DNA of 48,114 bases from Phenylobacterium sp. (GTDB lineage: Bacteria; Pseudomonadota; Alphaproteobacteria; Caulobacterales; Caulobacteraceae): positions 1 to 48,114 of the forward strand of contig NZ_JAICYI010000022.1 of assembly GCF_025934275.1 (NCBI RefSeq). Reading direction: 5' to 3'. A program made the position numbers and the translations under genes. Shown here in pieces: positions 9,783 to 18,075 of the stretch. The notes under the pieces were generated by a model. The model made no database searches and was not told the origin of the DNA. It worked only from the letters and a program-made list of their open reading frames with translations. Numbering within the stretch: position 1 is the stretch's first letter; each line of letters begins with the position of its first letter.

Positions 9783-9830
9783 GCAATAGATGTTGCGGTC
9801 GCGGGTGAATTCGTCCCCAACATCTTGCCG
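9783..9830 (-). promoter_or_regulatory. Pair of NrdR-box-like sites upstream of the RNR paralog
   Basis: Two near-palindromes lie 46-93 bases upstream of the RNR-paralog start: 9783-9798 (GCAATAGATGTTGCGG) and 9815-9830 (core CAACATCTTG). Against the general NrdR core CWATATATWG they match 7 and 8 of 10 positions, and both contain CAACATCT on one strand. Their centres are 32 bp apart, three helical turns, which is the usual arrangement of paired NrdR boxes. NrdR represses ribonucleotide reductase genes. The outer positions match the consensus less well. Confidence 0.5.
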
Positions 9831-9842
9831 CGCCGGGTGTGC

Positions 9843-9871
9843 TGGACGCACTTCGGGCCGCCGCCTATAGT
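9843..9871 (+). promoter_or_regulatory. Promoter of the NDUFA12 gene
   Basis: TGGACG at 9843-9848 and TATAGT at 9866-9871 are separated by 17 bases, a good housekeeping sigma promoter. The predicted start of transcription, about 9878-9880, lies 34 bases before the TTG at 9914. This argues against the GTG at 9839 as the translation start, since it is upstream of the promoter. Confidence 0.65.
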
Positions 9872-9913
9872 CCGGCCGCAATCCCCCTACGGAATCGCCT
9901 GCAGAGCCGCGCG

Positions 9914-10315
9914 TTGAGCATCCTGAAGACCCTCTTCACCTGGTGGAACGGCGCCACCCCCGGCATCCGCTTCACGGTCGCGCGCCGCGGCGTCTTCGTC
10001 GGCGAGGACGACTACGGCAACCGCTACTTCGAGGCGAAGGACGCCTCCGACAGCTACGACGGGCGCCGGCGCCGGTGGGTGATCTTCAACGGCTACGCCG
10101 AGGCCTCCAAGGTGCCGCCGGATTGGCACGGCTGGCTGCACCACACCTTCACCGAGCCGCCGACCACGGCGCCCCTGCCGCGCCGGCGCTGGGAGAAGGA
10201 GCACCGTCCCAACCTGTCGGGCACGATCTACGCCTACCGGCCGAAAGGCTCGCTCGCCCGCGGCGGCGAACGGCAACGGGCGACCGGCGACTACGAGGCG
10301 TGGACGCCGGAATAG
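9914..10315 (+). CDS. NADH:ubiquinone oxidoreductase accessory subunit NDUFA12 family
   Basis: A 133-residue homolog of the NDUFA12 (B17.2) accessory subunit of respiratory complex I, found in mitochondria and alphaproteobacteria. Diagnostic segments are [55 protein letters not shown] and the C-terminal [17 protein letters not shown]. It binds on the matrix/cytoplasmic arm of complex I. The start is the TTG at 9914 ([11 protein letters not shown]), chosen because the promoter at 9843-9871 excludes the longer form. The DUF2155 gene follows 11 bases later, a pairing that is conserved in alphaproteobacteria. Confidence 0.9.
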   Translation: MSILKTLFTWWNGATPGIRFTVARRGVFVGEDDYGNRYFEAKDASDSYDGRRRRWVIFNGYAEASKVPPDWHGWLHHTFTEPPTTAPLPRRRWEKEHRPNLSGTIYAYRPKGSLARGGERQRATGDYEAWTPE

Positions 10316-10326
10316 GCCGCGCTCCC

Positions 10327-10971
10327 ATGTCCCGTCGCCTCTCGCTCGCTGTCCTGATCGCCCTAGGGGCCGGCGGCATGGTCGCGGCTCAGCCGAGCGG
10401 CGCGCCGCAGGCGCCCCCGCAGTCCGGCCCGGCTCAGGGGACCGCGCCCGCGCCTCCGCCGGTGGTCGAGGAGGCGCCGCCGATCTCCGTGCCCACGCCG
10501 CAGCCCGTCGTCGTGCCGCCGATCGACGAGAAGGAGGTCGCGCCTGCGCCGCCGCAGAACGCCACTGCGCCCGCCGAGGCCAAGAAGGCGCCCGAAGCGC
10601 CGCAGCACCGCGCGCGGTTCGACATGGCCGTGCTGCAGGCGCTCGACAAGGTGACCGCCGAGACGCTGCGGTTCGAGGCGCCGGTCGGCAAGCCGATCCG
10701 CTACAAGACCCTGGTCTTCACGGTGCGCGCCTGCGAGCGCTCGATGCCGGACGAGCCGATCGAGGATTCGATCGCCTACGTCGAGGTGCTGTCGCAGCCG
10801 CGTCCGGAGCCCGGACGTCCGGCGCTGCCGCCTCGGCAGGCCTTCAAGGGCTGGATGTTCGCCTCGTCGCCTGGGCTCAATCCGTTCGAGCACCCGGTCT
10901 ATGCGGCCTGGCTGATCAGCTGCAGGGCGGCGACGCCGGCCCCTGCGCCTGCCCCGGCTGCGGCGCGCTGA
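10327..10971 (+). CDS. DUF2155 domain secreted protein
   Basis: A 214-residue exported protein: signal peptide to about residue 21 (GGMVAAQP), then a long Pro/Ala-rich linker (about 22-95), then the DUF2155 domain (about 96-200) with [27 protein letters not shown] and [27 protein letters not shown]. Two cysteines (RACER and LISC) could form a disulfide. The function of DUF2155 is unknown; it is nearly always next to the NDUFA12 gene in alphaproteobacteria. The 3' end overlaps the convergent aat gene by 73 bases, both proteins ending in Ala/Pro-rich tails. Confidence 0.85.
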   Translation: MSRRLSLAVLIALGAGGMVAAQPSGAPQAPPQSGPAQGTAPAPPPVVEEAPPISVPTPQPVVVPPIDEKEVAPAPPQNATAPAEAKKAPEAPQHRARFDMAVLQALDKVTAETLRFEAPVGKPIRYKTLVFTVRACERSMPDEPIEDSIAYVEVLSQPRPEPGRPALPPRQAFKGWMFASSPGLNPFEHPVYAAWLISCRAATPAPAPAPAAAR

Positions 10972-11558
10972 AAGTCGGCCTCGGCGGCGAGCGCCCGCTC
11001 CAGCCGCCTGCGATACTCCCGCCGGCTGATCTCCTGGGCGCCGAACTGGGCGAGGTGCCCGGTCATGAACTGTGCGTCCAGGAGCTTGAAACCGCCGGCG
11101 ATCAGCCGCGCGACGAGATGCACCAGGGCCACCTTCGAGGCGTCGCGGACGTGCGAGAACATGCTCTCGCCGAAGAAGCCGCCCTTGAGCGCTACGCCAT
11201 AAAGGCCCCCGACCAGCTTCCCCTCCGCCCAGCATTCGACGCTGTGCGCGAAGCCCAGCTCATGCAGCTCGACATAGAGCCGCTCGATCGGATGGTTGAT
11301 CCAGGTCTCGGCCCGGCCGGGGGCGGGCGCGGCGCAGGCCTGCACGACCTTCCTGAACGCCGTGTCCAGCCGCATCTCGAACGGATCGGCCCGCACCGTG
11401 CGCGCCAGCCGCCTGGAAATATGGAAGCGCTCCAACGGAATGATCCCTCGCCGCTCGGGATCGATAAGGAAGATGCGGGTATCCGCCCGTGCGTCCGCCA
11501 TCGGGAAGACGCCGCGGGCGTAGCAGGCCAGCAGATCGCGCGCGGAGAAGGCCTCCAT
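10899..11558 (-). CDS. aat: Leucyl/phenylalanyl-tRNA--protein transferase
   Basis: Transfers Leu or Phe from tRNA to N-terminal Arg or Lys of proteins, marking them for ClpS/ClpAP degradation (N-degron pathway). The 219-residue protein has the family's landmarks: [14 protein letters not shown] at the N-terminus, [67 protein letters not shown] and [21 protein letters not shown]. It is the last gene of the aroQ-accB-accC-aat run, 9 bases after accC. Its C-terminal tail ([14 protein letters not shown]) is low complexity and is encoded opposite the 3' end of the DUF2155 gene. Confidence 0.96.
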   Translation of the reverse strand: MEAFSARDLLACYARGVFPMADARADTRIFLIDPERRGIIPLERFHISRRLARTVRADPFEMRLDTAFRKVVQACAAPAPGRAETWINHPIERLYVELHELGFAHSVECWAEGKLVGGLYGVALKGGFFGESMFSHVRDASKVALVHLVARLIAGGFKLLDAQFMTGHLAQFGAQEISRREYRRRLERALAAEADFQRAAAGAGAGAGVAALQLISQAA

Positions 11559-11567
11559 CCGAGGAGC

Positions 11568-12923
11568 TTACTCCGCTGGAGCGGCCTGGGTTTTGATCCA
11601 GTTTTCCAGCCAGTGGATGTTGTAGTCGCCGCGGACGATGTCCGGATTGGCCAGGAGCTCCTGGAACAGCGGGATGTTGGTGTCGACGCCGGCCACCACG
11701 ATCTCCGAGAGGCATCGACAGAGCCGGGCGATGCACTCGTCGCGGTCGCGGCCGTGGACGATCAGCTTGCCGACCAGGCTGTCGTAGAAAGGGGGGATCG
11801 AATAGCCCGCGTAGAGGGCTGAATCCAGCCTGACGCCCAGGCCGCCCGGCGCATGGAAGTCGGTCACCAGGCCGGGCGAGGGCGCAAAGGTGCGCGGATT
11901 CTCGGCATTGATCCGGCACTCGATGGCGTGGCCCTCGAAGACGATTTCCTCCTGGCGGAACGACAGGGGCTCGCCCGCGGCGATCCGGATCTGCTCGCGC
12001 ACCAGGTCGATGTCGGTGATCGCCTCGGTCACCGGATGCTCCACCTGCAGGCGGGTGTTCATCTCGATGAAGAAGAACTCGCCGTTCTCGTAGAGGAACT
12101 CGACGGTGCCGACGCCCAGATAGCCGATCGCCTTGATCGCATCGACGACCACCCTGCCGATGCGGGCCCGTGCGGCGGCGTCGATCACCGGTGAGGGCGC
12201 CTCCTCGAGCACCTTCTGATGCCGGCGCTGCAGCGAGCAGTCGCGTTCGCCCAGGTGGCAGACGTTGCCGTAACTGTCGGCGATCACCTGCAGCTCGATG
12301 TGCCGGGGCGTCTGAAGGTAGCGCTCCATGTAGACCGCGTCGTCGCCGAACGCGGCGCGCGCTTCGGCGCGGGCCGTGCTCACCGCCTCGGCGAGGTCGA
12401 GCTCGGTGCGCGCCACCTTCATGCCGCGCCCGCCGCCGCCGGCCGCCGCCTTGATGAGCACCGGAAAACCGATCTGCCTGGCGGCGGCGAACGCCTGGGA
12501 CTCCGATGTGATCGCGCCGTCCGAGCCCGGCACGACCGGGATGCCCGCCGCGCTCACAGCCTGCTTGGCGGTGATCTTGTCGCCCATCATCTTGATGTGC
12601 TCGGGCTTGGGCCCGATGAAGGTGAAGCCGTGCGCGTTCACGATCTCAGCGAACCGCGCGTTTTCCGAAAGAAATCCGTAGCCTGGATGGATCGCCTGAG
12701 CCCCGGTGATCTCCGCGGCGGCGATGATCGAGGGGATGTTCAGGTAGCTCTTGGCGGCGGGCGGCGGTCCGATGCAGACGCTTTCGTCGGCGAGCCTGAC
12801 CCACATGGCGCCGGTGTCGGCTTCGGAGTGAACGGCGACCGTCGCGATGCCCATCTCCTTGCACGCCCGGTGGACGCGAAGCGCGATTTCGCCGCGATTG
12901 GCGATCAGAATTTTCTCGAACAT
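11568..12923 (-). CDS. accC: Acetyl-CoA carboxylase, biotin carboxylase subunit
   Basis: ATP-dependent carboxylation of the biotin carried by AccB, the first half-reaction of fatty-acid synthesis. The protein has 451 residues, normal for the family. Visible: the N-terminal [25 protein letters not shown], the ATP-grasp glycine loop [12 protein letters not shown], and the [14 protein letters not shown] catalytic segment with Glu, Arg and the biotin carboxylase signature. It starts 5 bases after the accB stop, so the two are translationally linked, and is followed by aat. Confidence 0.98.
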   Translation of the reverse strand: MFEKILIANRGEIALRVHRACKEMGIATVAVHSEADTGAMWVRLADESVCIGPPPAAKSYLNIPSIIAAAEITGAQAIHPGYGFLSENARFAEIVNAHGFTFIGPKPEHIKMMGDKITAKQAVSAAGIPVVPGSDGAITSESQAFAAARQIGFPVLIKAAAGGGGRGMKVARTELDLAEAVSTARAEARAAFGDDAVYMERYLQTPRHIELQVIADSYGNVCHLGERDCSLQRRHQKVLEEAPSPVIDAAARARIGRVVVDAIKAIGYLGVGTVEFLYENGEFFFIEMNTRLQVEHPVTEAITDIDLVREQIRIAAGEPLSFRQEEIVFEGHAIECRINAENPRTFAPSPGLVTDFHAPGGLGVRLDSALYAGYSIPPFYDSLVGKLIVHGRDRDECIARLCRCLSEIVVAGVDTNIPLFQELLANPDIVRGDYNIHWLENWIKTQAAPAE

Positions 12924-12928
12924 CGCCG

Positions 12929-13417
12929 CTACTCGATGACCACGAGCGGCTCGCCGAACTCGACGGGCTGGGCGTCCTCCACCAGGATCTCCACCACCCG
13001 GCCCCCCTTCGGCGCGGGGATCGGGTTCATGGTCTTCATCGCCTCGACGATCATCATCGTCTGGCCGGCGGCGACGGCGTCGCCCACCTTGATGAACGGG
13101 TCGGACCCCGGTTGCGGCTGCAGGTAGACGGTTCCCACCATCGGCGACTTCACCAGCTCGCCGGCTCGGGCCGGCGCGGCCGGTTCCGTCGGGGCGGCCG
13201 CCGCGGCGGGCTGCGCCGGAGCCGCCGCCGGCGCCGCGATCTGGACGGGGGCGGCGAACTGCAGGGGCGCGGCGGTCAAGGTCTTCGCCACCCGGATCCT
13301 CAAGCCCCCGTGCTCGACCTCGATCTCGGAAAGGCCGGTGTCGGTCAGGATGTCGGCCAGTTTGCGCACCAGGCGCGCGTCGATCGGATCGGCGGGAGCC
13401 TTGGGACTGCTAGCCAT
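12929..13417 (-). CDS. accB: Acetyl-CoA carboxylase, biotin carboxyl carrier protein
   Basis: A 162-residue biotin carrier. The N-terminal region (about 1-50) is helical, followed by a long Ala/Pro-rich swinging linker (about 52-88) and a lipoyl/biotinyl domain (about 90-162). The biotinylated lysine is in [31 protein letters not shown] starts the biotinyl domain. It works with AccC next to it; AccA and AccD are not in the window. It lies 30 bases downstream of aroQ in the same operon. Confidence 0.98.
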   Translation of the reverse strand: MASSPKAPADPIDARLVRKLADILTDTGLSEIEVEHGGLRIRVAKTLTAAPLQFAAPVQIAAPAAAPAQPAAAAAPTEPAAPARAGELVKSPMVGTVYLQPQPGSDPFIKVGDAVAAGQTMMIVEAMKTMNPIPAPKGGRVVEILVEDAQPVEFGEPLVVIE

Positions 13418-13447
13418 GGAAACTCCGTCCTCGTTTCTGCTTGCGGC

Positions 13448-13885
13448 CTAGCGGGCGAGACCGGCGGCGGCCTCGACGGCCAGTTCGTAGCTCGCGACGC
13501 CGAATCCGGAGACCACGCCGGTTGCGGCCAGGGCGACATAGGTCCTGCGCCGGAACGTCTCCCGGGCGGCCGGGTTCGAAAGGTGGCACTCCACCACGGG
13601 GACGCCCACCGCCTTCAGCGCGTCGAGGATCGCGATGGAGGTGTGGCCATAGCCTGCGGGGTTGATCACCAGCGCGCTCGCCTTGTCGCGCGCCTCCTGG
13701 ATCCAGTCGATCAGCTCGCCCTCGTGGTTGGACTGGCGGAACACGACCTCGCAGCCGAGCGAGGCGGCGCGCGCCTCGCAGGCCTTGCGCACGTCCTCGA
13801 GCGTCTGATGACCGTAAATCTCCGGCTCGCGGGTCCCCAGGAGGTTGAGATTGGGCCCGCTCAGCACATAGATCGGTTTCGGCAT
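13448..13885 (-). CDS. aroQ: Type II 3-dehydroquinate dehydratase
   Basis: Third step of the shikimate pathway: 3-dehydroquinate to 3-dehydroshikimate. At 145 residues it has the length of the dodecameric type II enzyme. Landmarks: [20 protein letters not shown] at the N-terminus, with the lid-loop arginine (R of GTREPEIYG) and the catalytic tyrosine that follows; [32 protein letters not shown]; and [16 protein letters not shown] with the catalytic His. It is the first gene of the aroQ-accB-accC-aat run and is divergent from thiS, 67 bases away. Confidence 0.97.
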   Translation of the reverse strand: MPKPIYVLSGPNLNLLGTREPEIYGHQTLEDVRKACEARAASLGCEVVFRQSNHEGELIDWIQEARDKASALVINPAGYGHTSIAILDALKAVGVPVVECHLSNPAARETFRRRTYVALAATGVVSGFGVASYELAVEAAAGLAR

Positions 13886-13952
13886 TCGGCTCCGCCGTGG
13901 ATTCCGGCGTCTTGTAACGGCCGGCGGCTGGGCTCACAAGCAACGAGCGTTC

Positions 13953-14153
13953 ATGACCCTGACCGTCAATGGCGAGATGCGGAGCTTCGACGGGCTCGCC
14001 GACGTGGCGAGCCTGGTGGCGGCGCTCGGGCTCGATCCGAAGAAGGTGGCCGTGGAGCGCAATCTGGAGATCGTGCCGCGCTCGGCCTATGGTCGGACGC
14101 CGCTCGCCGAGGGGGACCGGATCGAGATCGTGCATTTTATCGGAGGCGGCTGA
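13953..14153 (+). CDS. thiS: Sulfur carrier protein ThiS
   Basis: A 66-residue ubiquitin-like protein ending in HFIGGG; the C-terminal glycine is thiocarboxylated and donates sulfur to the thiazole ring of thiamine. The N-terminal MTLTVNGEMRSFD and the central LGLDPKKVAVERNLEIVPRSAY are typical. Its stop codon directly abuts the ATG of thiG, implying translational coupling. The 67-base upstream gap is too short for a complete TPP riboswitch and I see none. Confidence 0.95.
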   Translation: MTLTVNGEMRSFDGLADVASLVAALGLDPKKVAVERNLEIVPRSAYGRTPLAEGDRIEIVHFIGGG

Positions 14154-14942
14154 ATGGACGGATCCGTCACGACTGAGGACACCTGGAGCGTCGCGGGCCG
14201 CACCTTCCGCTCCCGGCTGATCATCGGCACCGGCAAGTACAAGGACTACGCCCAGAACGCCGCCGCCGCCGAGGCCGCGGGGGCGGAGATTGTCACCGTC
14301 GCACTGCGTAGGGTGAACCTCTCCGATCCCAGCCGGCCGATGCTGGTCGACCACGTGAAGCCCGACCGGTTCACCTTCCTGCCGAACACCGCCGGCTGTC
14401 ACACCGGCGAGGAGGCGGTGCGGCTGCTGAGGCTCGCCCGCGAGGCCGGCGGCTGGGACCTGGTGAAACTGGAAGTGCTCTCCGACACCAAGCACCTCCT
14501 GCCGGACATGGAAGAAACGCTCCGGGCGCTGAAGCTGCTGGTCTCCGAAGGCTTCCAGGTGATGGTCTATTGCACGGACGATCCGGTCTACGCGCAGAAG
14601 CTCGAGGATGCGGGCGCCGCGGCCATCATGCCGCTCGGTGCGCCTATCGGCTCCGGGCGCGGCATCCAGAATTTCCTCAACCTCGGCCTGATCATCGAGC
14701 AGGCGCGGGCGCCGGTGCTGGTCGACGCCGGCGTCGGAACCGCCTCGGACGCGGCGCTCGCCATGGAGATGGGCTGCGACGCGGTGCTGATGAACACCGC
14801 CATCGCCGAGGCGCGAGATCCGATCCGCATGGCTCGCGCCATGAAGCACGCCGTCATCGCGGGCCGTGAGGCCTACCTCGCCGGCCGCATGGGCAAGCGC
14901 AGCTACGCCGACCCCTCTTCGCCGATCGCGGGATTGATCTGA
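14154..14942 (+). CDS. thiG: Thiazole synthase ThiG
   Basis: Forms the thiazole phosphate of thiamine from 1-deoxyxylulose 5-phosphate, dehydroglycine and ThiS thiocarboxylate. 262 residues, TIM-barrel. Visible: [13 protein letters not shown] at the N-terminus, [18 protein letters not shown] with the Schiff-base lysine, [16 protein letters not shown] and [18 protein letters not shown] for phosphate binding. The immediate coupling with thiS matches the need for equimolar complex. ThiE, ThiO/ThiH and ThiF are not in the window. Confidence 0.97.
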   Translation: MDGSVTTEDTWSVAGRTFRSRLIIGTGKYKDYAQNAAAAEAAGAEIVTVALRRVNLSDPSRPMLVDHVKPDRFTFLPNTAGCHTGEEAVRLLRLAREAGGWDLVKLEVLSDTKHLLPDMEETLRALKLLVSEGFQVMVYCTDDPVYAQKLEDAGAAAIMPLGAPIGSGRGIQNFLNLGLIIEQARAPVLVDAGVGTASDAALAMEMGCDAVLMNTAIAEARDPIRMARAMKHAVIAGREAYLAGRMGKRSYADPSSPIAGLI

Positions 14943-14945
14943 TCC

Positions 14946-15773
14946 ATGGCCAAGAACGAGCCCAAGGTGCGCAAGTCGATCTTCATCACCGGCGCCGCCT
15001 CCGGCATGGGCCGCGAGACCGCCAAGCTGTTCGCGTCGAAAGGCTGGTTCGTCGGCGGCTACGACGTCAACGAGGCGGGGCTGGAGAGCCTGAGGGACGA
15101 GATCGGGGCCGACAACTGCGTCGTTCGCCGGCTCGACGTCACCGACCGCGAGGACTACCGCGAGGCGCTCGACGACTTCGCCCCGGCCGCGGGCGGGCGG
15201 CTCGACATCCTCTACAACAACGCCGGCATCGGCCGCGGCGGCGCCTTCGCCGAGCAGCCGTTCGAGGACGTGGTGGCGACCGTCCAGGTCAATTTCATGG
15301 GCGTGCTGATCGGCATCTACGAGGCGATTCCGCTCCTCAAGGCGACGCCCGATTCCCTGTGCTTCACCACCTCCTCCTCGTCGGCCACCTTCGGCATGGC
15401 GGGCATCGCGGTTTATTCGGCCACCAAGCATGCGGTGAAGGGACTCACCGAGGCGCTCTCGGTGGAGCTCAAGCCGTTCGGCGTCCGCGTGGCCGACGTG
15501 CTGCCGGGGCTGATCGACACGCCCATCCTGCCGCCCGGAGCGAGCGAGAGTGCGCCGAAGGAGGGCATGTTCCGGCTGATACAGCCGGTCGAGGTCGCCA
15601 AGGCGGTCTGGGCCGCCTACCACGATGAGCCGGATCGTCTGCACTGGTTTGTGCCGCCGGAAATCGCCGAGCTGGACAAGGCCTCGGCCCTCAGTCCCGA
15701 GGCGGTGCGCGACCAGATGGCGGCCGGACCGCTCGGCTTCCTGCAGGCCGCCGAGCCGGCCGAGGCGGGTTAG
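14946..15773 (+). CDS. Short-chain dehydrogenase/reductase (SDR family)
   Basis: A 275-residue NAD(P)-dependent oxidoreductase. The TGAASGMG cofactor loop (about residues 14-21), NNAG (about 91), the catalytic YSATK (about 158-162) and the preceding serine cluster are all present, as in a classical SDR. The acidic residue in VGGYDVNEAG after the second strand favours NAD(H). The substrate cannot be read from sequence. It starts 3 bases after thiG, so it is probably co-transcribed with thiSG, though no thiamine role is implied by the family. Confidence 0.9.
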   Translation: MAKNEPKVRKSIFITGAASGMGRETAKLFASKGWFVGGYDVNEAGLESLRDEIGADNCVVRRLDVTDREDYREALDDFAPAAGGRLDILYNNAGIGRGGAFAEQPFEDVVATVQVNFMGVLIGIYEAIPLLKATPDSLCFTTSSSSATFGMAGIAVYSATKHAVKGLTEALSVELKPFGVRVADVLPGLIDTPILPPGASESAPKEGMFRLIQPVEVAKAVWAAYHDEPDRLHWFVPPEIAELDKASALSPEAVRDQMAAGPLGFLQAAEPAEAG

Positions 15774-15846
15774 GCCGCTCCTACTCGGATTTCCGGCGCG
15801 CGCCGGCGGCCTATGGCAAGGAGCAGCTCTGGGTGGCGCGGGCGGT

Positions 15847-16572
15847 CTAGCCGAGCTTCCGCAGGCCACCGTCCTTGGCCACCGTGATCGCCGCGCGCAG
15901 CGCCGGAATGTCGGCGCCGGGGATCAGGGTGTCGCCGACCACGAAGGCGGGCGTGCCCTCGATCTTCAGATTGGTGGCGAGCGCGCGGGTGTCGAGGATC
16001 TGCTGCTCGATGGCCGGGCTTTCGGCGGCCTTGCGCGCCGCCGCGGGATCGATCCCGGCGGCCTGCAGGTCCTTGTCGAGCAGGCTGTCGTCCAGCGCCT
16101 TCTCGCCCATCCAGCTCTTGTAGAGGTCATAGGCCTTGGCCTTGCCCTGTGGGGTGAGCGCCACCTTGGCGGCGGTGTCGGAGACCTCGCCGAAAATCGG
16201 GAACTGCTTGAAGACGAAGCGGATGTCCGGGTTCTGGTCGATCAGTTTCACGACCTCGGGCGCGGCCAGCTTGCAGTAGCCGCAGCGGTAATCGAAGAAC
16301 TCGGTGACAGTCACCTTGCCGGCGGGATGGATGACGATGTCGCGCGGATCGCGCTCGATCTGGCTGCGGTAGGTCTTGAGCGCGGCGGTGGAGGCCTTGG
16401 CCGCAGCCGCCTGCTCGTTGGCCTGCAGCTTGTCGACCGCTTCGCGGATCACCTCCGGGTGGGCCAGCAGATAGGCCCGCACGCGCTGGCCGAACACCGC
16501 GTCGTCGGCCTTCTGGCAGCCGACCAGGGAAAGCGCGGCCGCGGCCGCGAGCAGGGGGAGGGCAGGTCGCAT
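15847..16572 (-). CDS. DsbA-family thiol:disulfide oxidoreductase, predicted lipoprotein
   Basis: A 241-residue envelope protein. Residues 1-19 are a lipoprotein signal with lipobox LVGC (lipidated Cys19). A helical N-terminal extension is followed by the thioredoxin-fold domain with the active site CGYC (Cys97, Cys100) after EFFDYR, and the cis-proline loop GTPAF near residue 206. This resembles the Com1/DsbA-like group. It oxidises or isomerises disulfides in periplasmic proteins. It lies 37 bases downstream of the M48 protease gene on the same strand, also an envelope protein. Confidence 0.9.
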   Translation of the reverse strand: MRPALPLLAAAAALSLVGCQKADDAVFGQRVRAYLLAHPEVIREAVDKLQANEQAAAAKASTAALKTYRSQIERDPRDIVIHPAGKVTVTEFFDYRCGYCKLAAPEVVKLIDQNPDIRFVFKQFPIFGEVSDTAAKVALTPQGKAKAYDLYKSWMGEKALDDSLLDKDLQAAGIDPAAARKAAESPAIEQQILDTRALATNLKIEGTPAFVVGDTLIPGADIPALRAAITVAKDGGLRKLG

Positions 16573-16609
16573 TCGGTTCAGATAGGCGCGATGGGGTTCT
16601 TTGCGAAGG

Positions 16610-18025
16610 CTAGTTGGTCTGGCTGCGACCGATCGAGCCTTCGCTCGCGAGGTTCTTCAGGTCGTCGCGGGTGGGCTTGGAGACCAGCACGATGTCGGTG
16701 GCGCGGCGCCACTCGGGGCTGTCCTTGGGCAGCTTCTCGCGGGCGCGCATGGCGAACATCAGGGCGTCCTTCTGGTCGCCGATGTTGAAGTTGTATTCGG
16801 CGGTCGCCAGGCGCGCCAAACCGGCCTGGCCCTCCTTGTCGTAGGCTTCGGCCAGGAGCCGCCAGGCCTCGGCGTTGTCGTTCTCCTGGGTCAACGCCTT
16901 CTTCAGCTCGGTGACGCCTTCTTCCACCTTGGCCTTGTCGTCGAGGGCGATCAGAGTCTGGCCGAGGTTGATGCGCAGCAGCGGCGCGTCCGGCTTGAGC
17001 TCCACCGACTTCCGCTGCGGGGCTTCGGCTTCCGGCGCGCGGCCGTACTCGAACAGGATCTGGCCCTTGAGCTCCCAGAGATAGGGATTGCTCGGCTGCT
17101 CCTGCAGCAGGGCGTCGATCAGCTTCAGCGCCTTGTCCGGCTCCTTCAGCTGGTAATAGGCGATCGCGCGGGCGTAGCGGGCCGGATAGGACTTGTCCGT
17201 CTCCGCGTACTTTACGATCGCCACCTGCGGCTCGAGGAAGCCCTCGAGCTTCGCCTTCATGACCTCGTGCTCGGCCATGGCCGCGGGGCTGTCCTTGACG
17301 TTGTAGTGCGGCGCCTTGGCGACCCGCGACTGCAGCGCGTCGATCCGGTCCGAGGACAGCGGGTGGTCGATGAAGAACTTGTAGCGGCGGGCTTCCGAGA
17401 ACACCTCCTGGTAGCGGAAGTTGTCGAAGAAGTCGGCGAGCCCCTTGCCGGACAGTCCGGCCTTCTCCAGCAGCGTGGCGCCCGCCTGGTCGGCGCGGGC
17501 TTCCTGCTCGCGGCTGTAGCCGATGGCGCCCAGGGTTCCGAAGTAGCCAGCGCTGCCTATCAGGCCCGCGGCCGCATCGCCCGCCCCGGCCACCGCAGCC
17601 AGCACGCCCAGCCCCATGGTCAGCAGGAACGGCTTCATGCCCGCGTGCTGCATCTCGCCCGAGCGCGCGACGTGGCCCGCCGCCAGGTGCCCGACTTCGT
17701 GCGCCATCACTCCCTGGAGCTCGTTGGGGTCCTTGGTCTTCAGGATCAGCGCCGTGTTCACGCCCATCAGCCGCGGCGCGGCGAAGGCGTTCACGTCGTC
17801 CGGCGGCGAGCCGATGATGATGATCTGCACGCTCTTGGGATCGATCCCGGCGGCGGTCAGGATCGGATCGGCGTCATGGTGCAGGATCGCCTCGATCTCG
17901 GTGTCGCGGATCAGGGTCTCGCCCGGCGAGGTCTGGGCCGCGGCGATCCCCGACTGAAGGACCAGCCCCGCCGCCAGGACGAGGCCGAAGACGATGCGGG
18001 AGACCGATCGGGCAGGGGAGGCCAT
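16610..18025 (-). CDS. M48 family metalloprotease with TPR repeats (BepA-like)
   Basis: A 471-residue periplasmic zinc protease: signal peptide about 1-30 (ending IAAAQ), catalytic HEVGH at 109-113 with a third ligand in REQEARAD, and hydrophobic segments after the active site. Residues about 255-440 form TPR-like helices (ARAIAYYQLKEPDKALKLID, LWELKGQILFEYGR). This layout matches BepA (YfgC), which handles outer-membrane protein assembly and LptD quality control. It lies 50 bases downstream of rne on the same strand. Confidence 0.9.
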   Translation of the reverse strand: MASPARSVSRIVFGLVLAAGLVLQSGIAAAQTSPGETLIRDTEIEAILHHDADPILTAAGIDPKSVQIIIIGSPPDDVNAFAAPRLMGVNTALILKTKDPNELQGVMAHEVGHLAAGHVARSGEMQHAGMKPFLLTMGLGVLAAVAGAGDAAAGLIGSAGYFGTLGAIGYSREQEARADQAGATLLEKAGLSGKGLADFFDNFRYQEVFSEARRYKFFIDHPLSSDRIDALQSRVAKAPHYNVKDSPAAMAEHEVMKAKLEGFLEPQVAIVKYAETDKSYPARYARAIAYYQLKEPDKALKLIDALLQEQPSNPYLWELKGQILFEYGRAPEAEAPQRKSVELKPDAPLLRINLGQTLIALDDKAKVEEGVTELKKALTQENDNAEAWRLLAEAYDKEGQAGLARLATAEYNFNIGDQKDALMFAMRAREKLPKDSPEWRRATDIVLVSKPTRDDLKNLASEGSIGRSQTN

Positions 18026-18075
18026 GCTAGATTCGCCTTCGTCATCCCCCTCGCGCCGATCGGAACCTTAGCGCC

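Noticed and set aside
13886..13952. TPP riboswitch before thiS
   Set aside because: Only 67 bases separate aroQ and thiS, and the CTGAGA and other THI-box elements are absent.
13410..15869. An 819-codon open frame opposite aroQ, thiS, thiG and SDR
   Set aside because: It runs antisense to well-supported genes and has Arg/Asp/His-rich shadow composition with no motif.
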